A stretch of DNA of 64,000 bases from Nocardia colli (GCF_008704205.1 NZ_VXLC01000001.1:124001-188000); one strand, 5' to 3'. Counted from the first letter of the stretch, positions 22,490 to 32,230 are shown. Program-made: numbers and translations. Notes: generated by a model not told the origin, from the sequence alone.

Positions 22490-23823
22490 GCGCGGGATCC
22501 TTCGGGAGTGGCGGCCGCGGCCGCGTGTGCGGCGGCGGGCAGGGCGGCGGCGATGCGGTCGAACGCGTCCTCGTCGAGTGCCGCGGAGACGAACCAGGTC
22601 TCGAACGCGCTCGGCGGCGCGTACACGCCACCGTCGAGCAGGGCATGGAAGAACGCGGGGTAGCGCCAGGTCTGGCTGGCCTTGGCGGTGGCGTAGTCGG
22701 TGACCGGGCGTTCGGCGAAGAACACGCTCACCATATTGCCTGCGAACTGAACCTGGTGCTCGACGCCTGCGGCACTGAGCGATTCGCCGAACAGTGCGCC
22801 CAGGCGCTGCGCGTTGCGGTCCAGCGCGGCGTACACCGCGTCGTCGGCGGCGCGCAGCGTGGCCAGGCCGGCGGCGACCGCCACGGGGTTACCGGAGAGC
22901 GTCCCGGCCTGGTAGACCGGGCCGAGCGGAGCCAGGTGATTCATGATCTCGGTGCGGCCGCCGAACGCGGCGGCGGGCAGCCCGCCGCTCATCACCTTGC
23001 CGAACGTGTACAGATCCGCGGTGACGCCCGCGTGGCCGAACCAGCCCGCGTGGCTCACCCGGAAGCCGGTCATCACCTCGTCCATGATGAGCAGCGCGCC
23101 GTGGTCGGCGGTCAGCGTGCGCAGTCCCTCGTTGAAGCCGGGCAACGGCGCGACCGTGCCCATGTTGCCCGCGGCGGCCTCGGTGATCACGCAGGCGATC
23201 GAGTCCGGATGCGCGGCGAACGCGGCCGCGACGGCCTCGAGGTCGTTGTAGGGCAGCACGATGGTGTCGGCCGCCTGCGCGCCGGTGACGCCGGGCGAGG
23301 TCGGCAGCCCGAGGGTTGCCACGCCCGAGCCCGCGTCGGCCAGCAGCGCGTCGACATGGCCGTGATAGCAGCCGGAAAACTTGATGATCTTGGCCCGGCC
23401 GGTGTAGCCGCGGGCCAGCCGCACCGCGCTCATGGTGGCCTCGGTGCCCGAGTTCACCAGCCGCACCCGCTCGACCGGAGCGACCCGTTCGATGATGGCC
23501 TCGGCGAGTTCGATCTCCGCCTCGGTCGGGGCGCCGAAGGACAGGCCGCCGACCGCGGCGCGCTGCACCGCGTCGACCACCGCGGGATGCGCGTGCCCGA
23601 GAATCATCGGGCCCCACGAACACACCAGGTCGACGTACTCGTTGCCGTCGGCGTCGACGAGGGTGTAGCCGTGGGCGGACGCGATGAATCGCGGTGTGCC
23701 GCCGACGGAGTTGAAGGCCCGGACCGGAGAGTTGACACCCCCCGGAATCGCCGAACAAGCCCGGTCGAAGAGCTGAGCGGAAACCGGCACCGATGCGCTG
23801 GTCACGCGCGGAGAAGAACTCAC
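22486..23823 (-). CDS. hemL: Glutamate-1-semialdehyde 2,1-aminomutase
   Basis: 445 residues, fold-type I PLP enzyme. Near-complete match to HemL motifs: [20 protein letters not shown] at the N terminus, [25 protein letters not shown] and the PLP lysine in [17 protein letters not shown]. Converts glutamate-1-semialdehyde to 5-aminolevulinate in the C5 route of haem synthesis. First gene of the cytochrome c operon, linking haem supply to its insertion. Confidence 0.96.
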   Translation of the reverse strand: MSSSPRVTSASVPVSAQLFDRACSAIPGGVNSPVRAFNSVGGTPRFIASAHGYTLVDADGNEYVDLVCSWGPMILGHAHPAVVDAVQRAAVGGLSFGAPTEAEIELAEAIIERVAPVERVRLVNSGTEATMSAVRLARGYTGRAKIIKFSGCYHGHVDALLADAGSGVATLGLPTSPGVTGAQAADTIVLPYNDLEAVAAAFAAHPDSIACVITEAAAGNMGTVAPLPGFNEGLRTLTADHGALLIMDEVMTGFRVSHAGWFGHAGVTADLYTFGKVMSGGLPAAAFGGRTEIMNHLAPLGPVYQAGTLSGNPVAVAAGLATLRAADDAVYAALDRNAQRLGALFGESLSAAGVEHQVQFAGNMVSVFFAERPVTDYATAKASQTWRYPAFFHALLDGGVYAPPSAFETWFVSAALDEDAFDRIAAALPAAAHAAAAATPEGSRA

Positions 23824-23987
23824 GACCTCCAGTGTCTCAGCCCCGCTGAACCAGGTCGACGACAGGGTGTAGTGGGCGTGACGCAGACCGCAACACGCCG
23901 GGGCACTATTTACGCCGTATTCGATCGCCGTGAGATTGCTGATGCGTAATCTCGGGCGTCACCATTCATCTGCCCCGGAGGATTTTT

Positions 23988-24371
23988 ATGCGGTTTGCCA
24001 TGTTCAGTGCTGCTGTTTCCACCGCGCTCGTCGGTGCGGCCGTCGCGTTCGGCGCGGGTCCGGCCGCCGCGGTGGAACCGGTCGCGCAGCCCGACCGGAT
24101 CGGCCTGCAACTGAGTCATGAGGAGACCAAGACGATCGCCGACGGGCCGATTCCGGCCATCGTCACCATGTTCGTGCCGCTCAACCGGATCGGTGTCGGC
24201 CTCGAGGCCGACACCGGGATCTACAAGGACGAGAACGGCGGCGTGCACGCGTCGCTGCGGCAGGCGATCATGGAAGCGGCCAATCATTCCGACGGAACGA
24301 TCACCCTCTTCGTCAACGCCCCTGGCACCCGCAACGGCCGCGTGCTCGACATGTATCAGAACTGGAGCTGA
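23988..24371 (+). CDS. Secreted hypothetical protein
   Basis: 127 residues. Signal peptide MRFAMFSAAVSTALVGAAVA with cleavage near AAA-VEP, leaving a mature domain of about 100 residues (RIGLQLSHEETKTIADGPIP, TGIYKDENGGVHASLRQAIM). No cysteines or known domain. GGAGGA precedes the ATG. Converges on the next small secreted gene with a 7-bp gap. Probably a cell-envelope or culture-filtrate protein. Confidence 0.7.
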   Translation: MRFAMFSAAVSTALVGAAVAFGAGPAAAVEPVAQPDRIGLQLSHEETKTIADGPIPAIVTMFVPLNRIGVGLEADTGIYKDENGGVHASLRQAIMEAANHSDGTITLFVNAPGTRNGRVLDMYQNWS

Positions 24372-24378
24372 GCCGGGC

Positions 24379-24624
24379 TCAGCTGTACATGCACGGCGCC
24401 TGGGCCGAAATGGTGTGCAGGTAGCACATGAACGCGTTGTACGGGCCCGCGGAACCGGAGTCGGGCACCAGCACCGGCGCGTCGACCTGGCCGGTCGATA
24501 CGTCGACCGCGCCCGCGGGCTCGAGCGGAAGTCCGGGGCTCGCACCCGCTGGCGCGGCACCGATCCCGATCGCGGCGGATATCGCCAGTGCGGCACAGAC
24601 TTTCACAGCAAGCCGGTTCATCAA
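24379..24624 (-). CDS. Small secreted peptide with C-terminal cysteine pair
   Basis: 81 residues. Signal peptide ends near GIGAAPAGASPG; the mature part is about 50 residues, Pro/Val-rich, and ends FMCYLHTISAQAPCMYS, two cysteines 11 apart that could form one disulfide loop. Layout resembles the peptides at 24778 and 32276. Function unknown. Confidence 0.6.
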   Translation of the reverse strand: MMNRLAVKVCAALAISAAIGIGAAPAGASPGLPLEPAGAVDVSTGQVDAPVLVPDSGSAGPYNAFMCYLHTISAQAPCMYS

Positions 24625-24777
24625 TCCCTATTCCTTGGGTCGAGGCACGAATACGGCCGAAATACTAACGGCCACAGAGATACTGCTGACAACGCACGGG
24701 TGGCCGCGAGCAGGCCGCCCGGCGCCCCTGCACGCTAGTCGACGCCGGCCCGAACCTGCTCCGCAACAACCGATTTC

Positions 24778-25017
24778 TTAAGTGATGCCGATACACCAGA
24801 GGGCGAACCCGGTGGTCACCAGGCAGGCCAGCGGAGCGGGTAGCGCGTGTAGCAGCGGCGACGGTGGCGCCTGAACCAGGACGGGCACCACCGCGGCCGG
24901 TGGCGCCGGGGAAACCTCGGCGGGCGCGGCGACCGCCGGGGCCACCGTTGCCGCGCCGATCAGGCCGACGGCTGCGGCACCGAGAAGCGTGCGCTGGAGC
25001 GTGACTGTCGGTTTCAT
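24778..25017 (-). CDS. Small secreted peptide with C-terminal cysteine pair
   Basis: 79 residues from ATG 25017. Signal peptide (LLGAAAVGLIGAATVAPAVA), a Pro/Ala-rich spacer, and a hydrophobic C terminus with two cysteines (LACLVTTGFALWCIGIT). The C-terminal stretch is hydrophobic enough to touch the membrane. Same architecture as the neighbouring gene at 24379. Function unknown. Confidence 0.55.
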   Translation of the reverse strand: MKPTVTLQRTLLGAAAVGLIGAATVAPAVAAPAEVSPAPPAAVVPVLVQAPPSPLLHALPAPLACLVTTGFALWCIGIT

Positions 25018-25061
25018 GGATCCGATATTCCCGCGATCCGCGGGGCGAAACAGGTGCGGCG

Positions 25062-25310
25062 TCAGCGGTGTTGGCGCACCCGCACGACGCGGCCGACCGC
25101 GTCGATGGCGCACAGACCCGCGATCGCGACCAGGACCGCGGCGAGCAGCAGCCACGGCGTGACGTAGCGGGTCGCGACGAATTCCGGCGCCTGGCCGATG
25201 GCGGCGAAGGTGGTCTTCTGGATGCCCTGCTGCCAGCTCAGCACCGCGGCGACGAGCCCGAGCACCACCACGCCGAGTTCGGTGGCGGCCACCGTGATCG
25301 ATCCCCTCAT
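25062..25310 (-). CDS. Two-span membrane protein
   Basis: 82 residues with two membrane spans (ELGVVVLGLVAAVLSW and TPWLLLAAVLVAIAGLCAI) and a basic C terminus. Start overlaps the stop of the upstream membrane protein by 4 bp, so the two probably work together. No family recognised with certainty. Confidence 0.65.
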   Translation of the reverse strand: MRGSITVAATELGVVVLGLVAAVLSWQQGIQKTTFAAIGQAPEFVATRYVTPWLLLAAVLVAIAGLCAIDAVGRVVRVRQHR

Positions 25311-25855
25311 CGGTCGACTCCGTTCTCGCTGTGCTTGTCGTCGGTCTCGGTCGCCGGATCGTCCGCGGCCGCCGGTTCCGGCGGCCGGCCGATCGCCGTG
25401 GTCAATGCGGCGCGCAGGCCGCGATGGTCTTTCGCCCAGGCCTGCACCAGGCTGCCGTCGGTCAGGCGCAGGCCGATGCCGGTGCGCCGGCGGGGCACGC
25501 CGCTCAGTTCGCCGAGCGCGCGGGCTTCTTCCCAGTCCTCGTCGTCCCAGGCGTCTTCGTCGCGTTCGGGCAGCACGGCGTCGATCGAGCTGAGCGGGAG
25601 CGTCTCGGTGCCGTCGCGCAGCGTGTCGGCGGTGAGTTCGACGCTGACGTGGCGTTGGCCCGCGATCACCTGCAGCACAACGAACATGGCGATCAGCGAG
25701 CCGCAGAACAGCAGCGCGAACCAGTGCACGGAACTACCGGTGGTCAGTTCCACGACGAAGATGATCAGGCACAGAATGGGCCCGTAGGCGACGGTGCGCC
25801 AGCGCGCACCCGGCTCGGCGAACAAGATGCCGGAATCCTCCGGCCGCTCGCTCAT
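25307..25855 (-). CDS. Membrane protein with PH-like cytoplasmic domain
   Basis: 182 residues. Two spans in the first 70 residues (VAYGPILCLIIFVVELTTG, WFALLFCGSLIAMFVVLQVI), then a strand-rich domain (HVSVELTADTLRDGTETLPL, RRTGIGLRLTDGSLVQAWAK) of the bacterial PH-like or DUF3093-like kind, and an acidic tail. Length and position near hemB resemble the mycobacterial Rv0513-Rv0514 membrane genes, but exact orthology is not claimed. Confidence 0.65.
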   Translation of the reverse strand: MSERPEDSGILFAEPGARWRTVAYGPILCLIIFVVELTTGSSVHWFALLFCGSLIAMFVVLQVIAGQRHVSVELTADTLRDGTETLPLSSIDAVLPERDEDAWDDEDWEEARALGELSGVPRRRTGIGLRLTDGSLVQAWAKDHRGLRAALTTAIGRPPEPAAADDPATETDDKHSENGVDR

Positions 25856-25898
25856 GCGACGCCCACGGCGTCGCGAATCGGCAAGGCGGAGTGCGGAA

Positions 25899-26018
25899 TC
25901 AGCGAGTGAGACCGGGCAACAGCAACACGGCGACGGTGACGACGCCGAACAGGATCAGCAGGCTCAACACGGCCAATTCCCGCCGAATGCTCTGCGGCTG
26001 TTGGATCACCACTCGCAT
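25899..26018 (-). CDS. 39-residue membrane peptide
   Basis: MRVVIQQPQSIRRELAVLSL followed by LILFGVVTVAVLLLPGLTR: a basic N terminus and one membrane span. ATG 26018 has a strong GGAGG site five bases upstream (GGAGGCATCAATG). Too short for most gene finders; the ribosome-binding site and clean hydrophobic profile support it. Confidence 0.6.
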   Translation of the reverse strand: MRVVIQQPQSIRRELAVLSLLILFGVVTVAVLLLPGLTR

Positions 26019-26167
26019 TGATGCCTCCGATTCCCCGGAGCCATTTGACGAATTCCCGCACGCGATGTGTGACAACGTCTGACAAACAACTACCGGTTCC
26101 CATGTCCACTGTGACAACCCTCACGATACATGCCGGCGTTGCCCCGACAAATTCGGGCACCAACCGT

Positions 26168-26692
26168 TCACCGCCGGCTCACCTGGAAATAAGCAGTCGA
26201 TTCCGGCCGGTGCGACAGATAGATCGCGCCGCCCGCGAGCACCGCCTGCACGATCGCGGCGCCGCCGGCCACCAGCGAGGCGGCGCCGGTCACCGCGCCG
26301 AACGCGAACAGCGCGCCGACACCGATCACCACGAGCCACACCCCGGCGATGGTCAGCATGGTGCGCGCCCACAGCTTGCCGCGGGCGAACTGATGCACGA
26401 TCAGCAGCGCGAGCGCGGCGACGCCGAGCCCGATGAACACCACGACGACGTAGACCAGCGCGACCATCAATTCGGCGCTGGCCAGGGTGACCTGCGGATC
26501 CTTTTCCCTGGCCTGGTCGAAGACCTCCTTGGCGAAGGTGTGCCGCTGCGACAGCGCCGCCACCACCGACGCGATCAGCTGCACCACGCCGAATCCGACC
26601 ACACCCCACCACAATTGCCGCGCGGTGCCGACGTCCACCGGCATCGGCGCGGGGGCGGGCGCGGCGCCGATCGGTCCCGGCAGGTTCGTCAC
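26168..26692 (-). CDS. Four-span membrane protein next to hemB
   Basis: 174 residues with four membrane spans ([80 protein letters not shown]) after a Pro/Ala-rich N terminus. Start overlaps the hemB stop by 4 bp. Probably the Rv0513-type membrane protein that follows hemB in mycobacteria. Function unknown. Confidence 0.7.
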   Translation of the reverse strand: MTNLPGPIGAAPAPAPMPVDVGTARQLWWGVVGFGVVQLIASVVAALSQRHTFAKEVFDQAREKDPQVTLASAELMVALVYVVVVFIGLGVAALALLIVHQFARGKLWARTMLTIAGVWLVVIGVGALFAFGAVTGAASLVAGGAAIVQAVLAGGAIYLSHRPESTAYFQVSRR

Positions 26693-27666
26693 GACAACCA
26701 GTGTGCGGCTTCGGTCGCCCAGTAGGTGAGCACGAAATCCGCGCCCGCCCGCCGGATGCCCATAAGCGATTCGAGGATGGCGCCGCGGCGATCGATCCAG
26801 CCGCGCTCGGCGGCCGCGGTGATCATCGAGTACTCACCGGAGATCTGGTAGGCCGCGACCGGGACCGGCGAGCGGTCCGCGACGTCGCGCAGGATGTCCA
26901 GGTAGGACATGGCCGGCTTCACCATCACGATGTCCGCGCCCTCGGCCAGGTCCAGCTCGAGTTCGCGGATCGCCTCGCGGCGGTTCGCCGGGTCCTGCTG
27001 ATAGGTGCGCCGGTCGCCCTCCAGCGAGGAGGCGACGGCCTCGCGGAACGGGCCGTAGAACGCCGAGGCGTACTTGGCCGCGTAGGCCAGGATGCCGGTG
27101 TCGGTGCGGCCGACCGCGTCCAGGCCGCGCCGGATCGCGCCGACCTGGCCGTCCATCATGCCGCTGGTGCCGAGCAGATCCGCGCCGGAGGCGGCCTGGG
27201 CCAGCGCCATCTCGACGTAGCGGTGCAGGGTGGCGTCGTTGTCCACCGAGCCGTCGGCGGCGAGCACGCCGCAGTGGCCGTGATCGGTGAATTCGTCGAG
27301 ACAGGTGTCGGCCATGATCACGGTCGACTCGCCGACCTCGTCGGCCAGCGCGCGCAGGCCGCGGTTCAGGATGCCGTCCGGGTCGCTGGCCTGGCTGCCG
27401 GTGGCGTCCTTGTCCTCGTGCCGCGGCACGCCGAAGAGCATCAGGCCGCCGACACCCGCGGTCACCGCTTCGACGGCCGCCTTGCGTAGCGAGTCCATCG
27501 AATGCTGGTAGACGCCGGGCATCGAGCTGATCTCCCGCGCCTCGTCCAGGCCGTCGGCCACGAACATCGGCAACACCAATTGCCGTGGCTCGAGCGTGGT
27601 TTCGGCTACGAGACGACGCAGCGCGGGGGTACGGCGCAACCGCCGCGGGCGGTCCAATCCGGTCAT
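26689..27666 (-). CDS. hemB: Delta-aminolevulinic acid dehydratase (porphobilinogen synthase)
   Basis: 325 residues from ATG 27666 ([20 protein letters not shown]). HemB signatures: [25 protein letters not shown] (metal-binding region), [20 protein letters not shown] with one active-site Lys, and [16 protein letters not shown] with the Schiff-base Lys. Condenses two 5-aminolevulinates to porphobilinogen. A longer frame to 27738 adds an unlikely basic leader. Confidence 0.95.
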   Translation of the reverse strand: MTGLDRPRRLRRTPALRRLVAETTLEPRQLVLPMFVADGLDEAREISSMPGVYQHSMDSLRKAAVEAVTAGVGGLMLFGVPRHEDKDATGSQASDPDGILNRGLRALADEVGESTVIMADTCLDEFTDHGHCGVLAADGSVDNDATLHRYVEMALAQAASGADLLGTSGMMDGQVGAIRRGLDAVGRTDTGILAYAAKYASAFYGPFREAVASSLEGDRRTYQQDPANRREAIRELELDLAEGADIVMVKPAMSYLDILRDVADRSPVPVAAYQISGEYSMITAAAERGWIDRRGAILESLMGIRRAGADFVLTYWATEAAHWLS

Positions 27667-27911
27667 AACCGCACGATACGCCCGGCGCCGGGAGCTGTCG
27701 CGAGCACCCGCCGCCCGGCCGGCGGGGTGCTTCGGCACCGCCGCGCCGGAGCTGGACGTTTCGCCACGACACTAGTCCGGCGCGCGGGGACAGCATGCAC
27801 AAAATGGACCGATCGACCCTGGATCGCGAGTAACGGTGTGCGAAATCACACCTGTCGTGCAGGCCGATGGCGCATACTCCGACAGGAGGGCGAGACCCCC
27901 TGGGGGACAGC

Positions 27912-28697
27912 ATGACCGAACCGCACACCGAAATTTCGCTGGCTCGAGCCGCCGACTTCGAGTCGTGGGTCGCGGTACTACTTTCGGACTGGTGGCCGGT
28001 GCTCACCGGCGGGCTCACCGCGCCGGCGACGACGCTGCGCGCGTGGCGGGCCGCCGACGGCAGCGGGCAGATCTTCCGCGTCGAGTTCATCGCGCGGCAG
28101 CTGGCCGAGCCGGAGCTGATGACGGTGGCCCGGCGCGCGTTCGACGACCTGGGCATGACGCCGGACGAACGCGAGATGACCCAGAGCCTGGGCCGGCATC
28201 TCGTCGGGCACACCGAGGACGCCACCGTGCAGCTGCGTTTCTCCGATACCGCGCACACCATCTTCCTGCGGTTACAGAGCAGGCCGTGCCAGGTCTCGGT
28301 GGCCGCGGGGCGGCAACTGAGCGCGCTGCCGGACGCGACGCTGCCGTTCCCGAACACCGCGACCGGGCCGTTGGATATCCGGGTCGCGCGCAACAGCGCC
28401 CGGCATCTGCTCGATCAGCACAGCGCGCGGTTCGCCGTTCCGGTCGATCCGTTCCAGCTCGGCCCGCAGGGGCACGTCTCCGATGTCGGGTGGGCGTTCG
28501 TTTTTCCGTGGTCGACCACGTCTTGGTACACCGACGGCACCGCGCCGGCCCTTTCGCCGGGTACCAAGGGGCCGATCGTGGTCGTGAAGGACACTGGAGA
28601 TACCTGGTTGCTCGACAGCTTGAGCAGCTATGAATCACAACTGGCCGAATACGCCGACACCCACGGCTATCGGCACGGCACACCTGACCCGGCCTGA
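27912..28697 (+). CDS. Hypothetical protein with YrhB/Imm35-like C terminus
   Basis: 261 residues from ATG 27912, after GGGGGACAG. The N-terminal half is mixed helix and strand (ISLARAADFESWVAVLLSDW, TVQLRFSDTAHTIFLRLQ). The last 70 residues (VGWAFVFPWSTTSWYTDG, GPIVVVKDTGDTWLLDSLSS) resemble the YrhB/Imm35 fold found in stress proteins and toxin-immunity genes. Ten bases before a Sel1-repeat gene, so probably co-transcribed. Role as an immunity-type or chaperone-like protein is speculative. Confidence 0.55.
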   Translation: MTEPHTEISLARAADFESWVAVLLSDWWPVLTGGLTAPATTLRAWRAADGSGQIFRVEFIARQLAEPELMTVARRAFDDLGMTPDEREMTQSLGRHLVGHTEDATVQLRFSDTAHTIFLRLQSRPCQVSVAAGRQLSALPDATLPFPNTATGPLDIRVARNSARHLLDQHSARFAVPVDPFQLGPQGHVSDVGWAFVFPWSTTSWYTDGTAPALSPGTKGPIVVVKDTGDTWLLDSLSSYESQLAEYADTHGYRHGTPDPA

Positions 28698-28707
28698 AAG
28701 GTCCGCG

Positions 28708-29790
28708 ATGACAGATCCCGCCTCGGGTGCCCGTCGGCTGTCCGACGGGCGGCTGTTGATTCCGTGGCAGGGCAAGCAGCCGGACGGGACCATCGCCAAC
28801 GGGATGGTCGAGATCGGGCCCGAGGACGACCGGTTCGCCGAGTGGAGCGCGTCGATCGCCAGCCGGGAGCGCGGCGAGCTGCCCGACGACGATCATCCGG
28901 TGGACCCGTCCGGCCTGCAATTGTTCCGCGACCCGCGACCGGACCCCACGCCGACCGCACAGGAGCGCAGACGAGCCACCCTGCGCGCGATCGCCGAGCG
29001 CGGCGACCTCGGCGCGATGGAGCAGCTCGCCCACCTGCTGCGCGACGCGCACGAGCTGACCGAGGCCGAGCACTGGTTCCGCCGGGCCGCCGAACGCGGC
29101 AGCGCGACCGCGATGGCCGATCTCGGCCTGCTGCTCGGCACGCACGGGCGGATCGCCGACGCGGTCCACTGGCTGGAGTCCGCGATCGCCGCGGGCTGCG
29201 CCGGCGCGGACCTGCAACTCGGATTGCTGCATCTCGAGCGCGGCAACATCGATGAAGCCGAACGCTGGCTGCGCCCCGCGGCCGAGGCCGGATCCCCGGA
29301 AGCGTTGTGCAACATGGGCGTTGTCGCCAATCGGCGCGGCAGCAACGACGAGGCCGAAGAATGGTACGAACGCGCGGCCACCGCCGGAAACCCCACCGCC
29401 ATGCGAACTCTGGGCCTCTACGTCGCCCGCCGCGGCGATATCGACCGAGCCGTCCAGCTGCTCACCGAGGCCGTCCGCCGCGGCCGCACCGACGCCATGG
29501 CAATCCTCGGCTCCCTGCACCTCGACCACGGCGACACCGAAGCAGGCGAACACTGGCTCCGCCGCGGCGCCGAAGCAGGCGACCCCGACTCGATGTTCCA
29601 CCTGGCCCTGTTCCTGCGCGAACAAGACGCCTATCCGTTCATCGGCGACGTATCCGAACCCGGCATCCTGCGCGCCGCAGCAGCGATCGCCACCGGCCGC
29701 ACACCCGCCCAGCAAGAAGCCAGGCACCTGCTCGAACGCGCTGCCGCCCTCGGCCATCCACAGTCACTGAAACTGCTGCACGACATCTGA
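28708..29790 (+). CDS. Sel1/TPR repeat protein
   Basis: 360 residues from ATG 28708 with GAAAGG upstream. Residues 1-75 form a small domain (RRLSDGRLLIPWQGKQPDGT). From about 90 to 300 there are at least six Sel1-like helical pairs, each with A-x-W/Y-x-x-R-A-A-E-x-G (HWFRRAAERGSATAMADLG, EWYERAATAGNPTAMRTLG). Such solenoids mediate protein interactions. Likely functional partner of the preceding gene. Confidence 0.8.
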   Translation: MTDPASGARRLSDGRLLIPWQGKQPDGTIANGMVEIGPEDDRFAEWSASIASRERGELPDDDHPVDPSGLQLFRDPRPDPTPTAQERRRATLRAIAERGDLGAMEQLAHLLRDAHELTEAEHWFRRAAERGSATAMADLGLLLGTHGRIADAVHWLESAIAAGCAGADLQLGLLHLERGNIDEAERWLRPAAEAGSPEALCNMGVVANRRGSNDEAEEWYERAATAGNPTAMRTLGLYVARRGDIDRAVQLLTEAVRRGRTDAMAILGSLHLDHGDTEAGEHWLRRGAEAGDPDSMFHLALFLREQDAYPFIGDVSEPGILRAAAAIATGRTPAQQEARHLLERAAALGHPQSLKLLHDI

Positions 29791-30162
29791 GTTCTGGTGA
29801 GATCGGCAGCGGCCCAATAGCTATCGATCGGGCGCGGCTCAGCCCTGCGACTCGACCCCTGCGGCACCGTCTCGCCAGAGTTCCCGTACCAGTGGGATGC
29901 GTTGCCGGACGCCTCTGCGCGGGCCGGACCGGCCATTACCCCGGCCCTGTATCCGTAGAAGTCCGCTTTCATCCGCAGGACGAAAGCTTGTACTTTCTCG
30001 ATCAGCAGGATTCGCCACGATCCACGCTTGGCAGGCATCTGCTTGTCGCAGGCGAACTGGAATTGTCTCAGCAGTAGCGCACAGATGATCGCCCACTCAT
30101 GCGGTAGGTCCAGCGCCACCCTCCGCGAGTTTTCCTGAAAGGTGGCCCTTTCCGGCCAAGCC
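29791..30162. other. Intergenic region
   Basis: 372 bp between the Sel1 gene and the oxidoreductase gene, which converge. A minus-strand open frame (29631-30119) runs into the Sel1 gene antisense and has no recognised domain. Nothing else seen. Confidence 0.4.
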
Positions 30163-31239
30163 TCAGTATTGGTGACTCGGGTAGTCGAGGTAACCGGTGT
30201 CGCCGCCCTGGTACCAGGTGTCCTTATCGCTTTCGCGCAGTGGCAGACCGGTCCGAAGTCGTTCGACCAGATCGGGATTGGCGAGATAGGCGCGGCCGTA
30301 GCCGATCAGGTCCGCGCCCTGGGCCAGCCAGTGCTCGCCGTCGGCTCGGTCGGTCGGAGTGGGGGCGATCTGCCCGCCGGGGTTGAGGATGAAGGTGTTC
30401 GGCCAGGTCTTGCGCAAGGCGACGAGCAGGTCCTCCGCGGCTCCGGCCAGCACATGGACGTAGGCGAGGTCGAGTCGGGCGAGTTCGGTGAACAGGGCGC
30501 CGTATAGTTCCGGCACCTCCTCTTCGACCGTGTCCCACACGGTGCCGCCGGGTGAGAGCCGGATACCGACTCGGTCGGCACCGATCGCGTCGGCGGTGGC
30601 CGCGGCCGCCTCGACGGCGAAACGGATTCGGCCGGTGATGGATCCACCGTAGGCGTCCGTGCGCTGATTCGCCCCGGTGGACAGGAACTGCGAGATCAGA
30701 TACCCGTTTGCGCCGTGTAGCTCGACGCCGTCGAATCCCGCATCGATCGCGCGGCGCGCGGCATCGGCGTAAACCTTTGCTTCACCCGGGATTTCGGCCA
30801 ACTCGAGTGCCCGGGGGACGGGCGCGGGTTGCAAACCTTCTGCGCCGGTGAACACTTCGGCCCGCATCGCGACCGCGGACGGGCCGACCGGCTGATAACC
30901 GGCAACGTCTGGGTGCCCGACCCGCCCGGCGTGCATGAGCTGGGCGAAGATACGGCCGCCATTGGCATGCACAGCGTCGGTCACCGGCCGCCACGCGACC
31001 ACTTGGGCATCGGTGTGCAGCCCGGGCCCGCCCGGATTCGATTTCCCTTGCAGGCTCGGATAAACCCCCTCGCTGACGATCAACCCGGCGGTGGCCCGCT
31101 GCGCGTAATAGGTCGCCATCGATGCGGTCGGCAATCCGTCCACAGTGGCCCGCACACGCGACATCGGCGCCATCACCACACGATTGGGCAGTCGAAGGGA
31201 GCCGCGTCGGTAACTGGCGAACAAGCTGGTCACGGTCAT
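30163..31239 (-). CDS. Old yellow enzyme-family FMN alkene reductase
   Basis: 358 residues, TIM barrel with OYE motifs: LPNRVVMAPMSRVRA (FMN site), FAQLMHAGRVGHPD, the substrate-anion pair HGANGYLISQFLS, RIRFAVEAAAATADAIG, and the phosphate loop GADLIGYGRAYLANPDLVER. Reduces activated C=C bonds of enones, quinones or nitro compounds with NAD(P)H. Transcribed divergently from the MerR gene, which probably controls it. Confidence 0.92.
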   Translation of the reverse strand: MTVTSLFASYRRGSLRLPNRVVMAPMSRVRATVDGLPTASMATYYAQRATAGLIVSEGVYPSLQGKSNPGGPGLHTDAQVVAWRPVTDAVHANGGRIFAQLMHAGRVGHPDVAGYQPVGPSAVAMRAEVFTGAEGLQPAPVPRALELAEIPGEAKVYADAARRAIDAGFDGVELHGANGYLISQFLSTGANQRTDAYGGSITGRIRFAVEAAAATADAIGADRVGIRLSPGGTVWDTVEEEVPELYGALFTELARLDLAYVHVLAGAAEDLLVALRKTWPNTFILNPGGQIAPTPTDRADGEHWLAQGADLIGYGRAYLANPDLVERLRTGLPLRESDKDTWYQGGDTGYLDYPSHQY

Positions 31240-31286
31240 ATCCTCGGTGTCGGTGGAAGCTTGGATCGGACACCGCTACGCTAAAA

Positions 31287-31306
31287 CCTGACGCTGACGT
31301 CAGAGG
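31287..31306. promoter_or_regulatory. Candidate MerR operator in the divergent promoter
   Basis: CCTGACGCTGACGTCAGAGG contains the perfect 10-bp palindrome CTGACGTCAG and lies between the oxidoreductase and MerR genes, 35-48 bases from each start. Typical of MerR-family self-regulating divergons. Confidence 0.5.
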
Positions 31307-31340
31307 CAAGCGACAGTGAGCCGGATCACCAGGAGACAGC

Positions 31341-31712
31341 ATGCGAATCGGCGAGTTGGCCGCCAAAACCGGAGTCAGCGTCCGCGCTCTGCGCTACTAC
31401 GAGGAGCACCACCTACTCCGCGCCACCCGCAGCCCCAGCGGTCAACGTCACTATCCCAACCATGCGATCGTCCGCGTCGAAATGATCCAGCGCATGTACT
31501 CGGCCGGCCTGTCCAGCAAGTCGATCCTCGAAATCCTGCCGTGCATGGCTACCGGTGCGGCAACCCCGGAGCTCGCGGAAAGGTTTGTCGCCGAACGTGA
31601 TCGAATCGATCGCCAGATCAGCGATCTGATCCGCACTCGCAGCGAACTGGACGCCATGATCACCTGCACGACCGAAATGATCGTCACCGGCAATCACTGT
31701 CAGCCGCAGTAA
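31341..31712 (+). CDS. MerR-family transcriptional regulator
   Basis: 123 residues. N-terminal MerR winged helix MRIGELAAKTGVSVRALRYY plus EEHHLLRATRSPSGQRHYPN, then a dimerisation helix (RFVAERDRIDRQISDLIRTR) and a short tail with two Cys (MITCTTEMIVTGNHC). It lacks a large ligand domain, so it senses small or redox-active molecules if any. Divergent from the alkene reductase gene it likely activates. Confidence 0.85.
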   Translation: MRIGELAAKTGVSVRALRYYEEHHLLRATRSPSGQRHYPNHAIVRVEMIQRMYSAGLSSKSILEILPCMATGAATPELAERFVAERDRIDRQISDLIRTRSELDAMITCTTEMIVTGNHCQPQ

Positions 31713-31941
31713 CCCGGTTCTCCGCACCACATTTCGACACCCGCACCATCCACTACTCGGCCATAGCGGACCGGGCGCACTGCGGCCGGTCTCGCTGACA
31801 GAACCGAGCTGTGATCGGTGACAGATATGAGCTGTCGTCACAACCCCTTCCGGCCTGGGTTTTTGTCGGTGGGCGGCGGTATAATCGAAACAGTGTTCGA
31901 GGGGGTTCGCCGAATCCCCGATCGCAACGGGAGGGAAGCCT

Positions 31942-32214
31942 GTGCCCGCGACGAAGACCGTCCTCATCGATCGTCCCTACACACCGCTGGAGAAGCAGCG
32001 GCTGCCTGCGGGGCGGCCGCGGTCGTGGTATGTCCGCCACAATCGGAAACTCAAGGCGATGCGGCTGACCATCGCGCTGCTGGATTCGGGGGTGTACAAC
32101 CCGAGTGCGGCGAACAACAAGTGCATCCGGCACACCGCAGAGGTGATCGGCATTCGTCCGCCGTCCGATCTCACCTGCACGATGGTGCGCACGCTGATGC
32201 GAAAGCGGTACTGA
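31942..32214 (+). CDS. Conserved hypothetical protein
   Basis: 90 residues from GTG 31942 with GGAGGGAAG upstream. Basic throughout, with WYVRHNRKLKAMRLTIALLD and CIRHTAEVIGIRPPSDLTC. Two cysteines. It may bind nucleic acid because of charge, but no fold was recognised. A dyad GTGACAG...CTGTCGTCAC at about 31818-31837 upstream could be regulatory. Followed by a bidirectional hairpin terminator. Confidence 0.6.
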   Translation: MPATKTVLIDRPYTPLEKQRLPAGRPRSWYVRHNRKLKAMRLTIALLDSGVYNPSAANNKCIRHTAEVIGIRPPSDLTCTMVRTLMRKRY

Positions 32215-32230
32215 GGCAACGAGATAAAGG

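Noticed and set aside
29631..30119. 162-codon minus-strand frame
   Set aside because: Runs antisense into the Sel1-repeat gene, no domain, no clear start signal.
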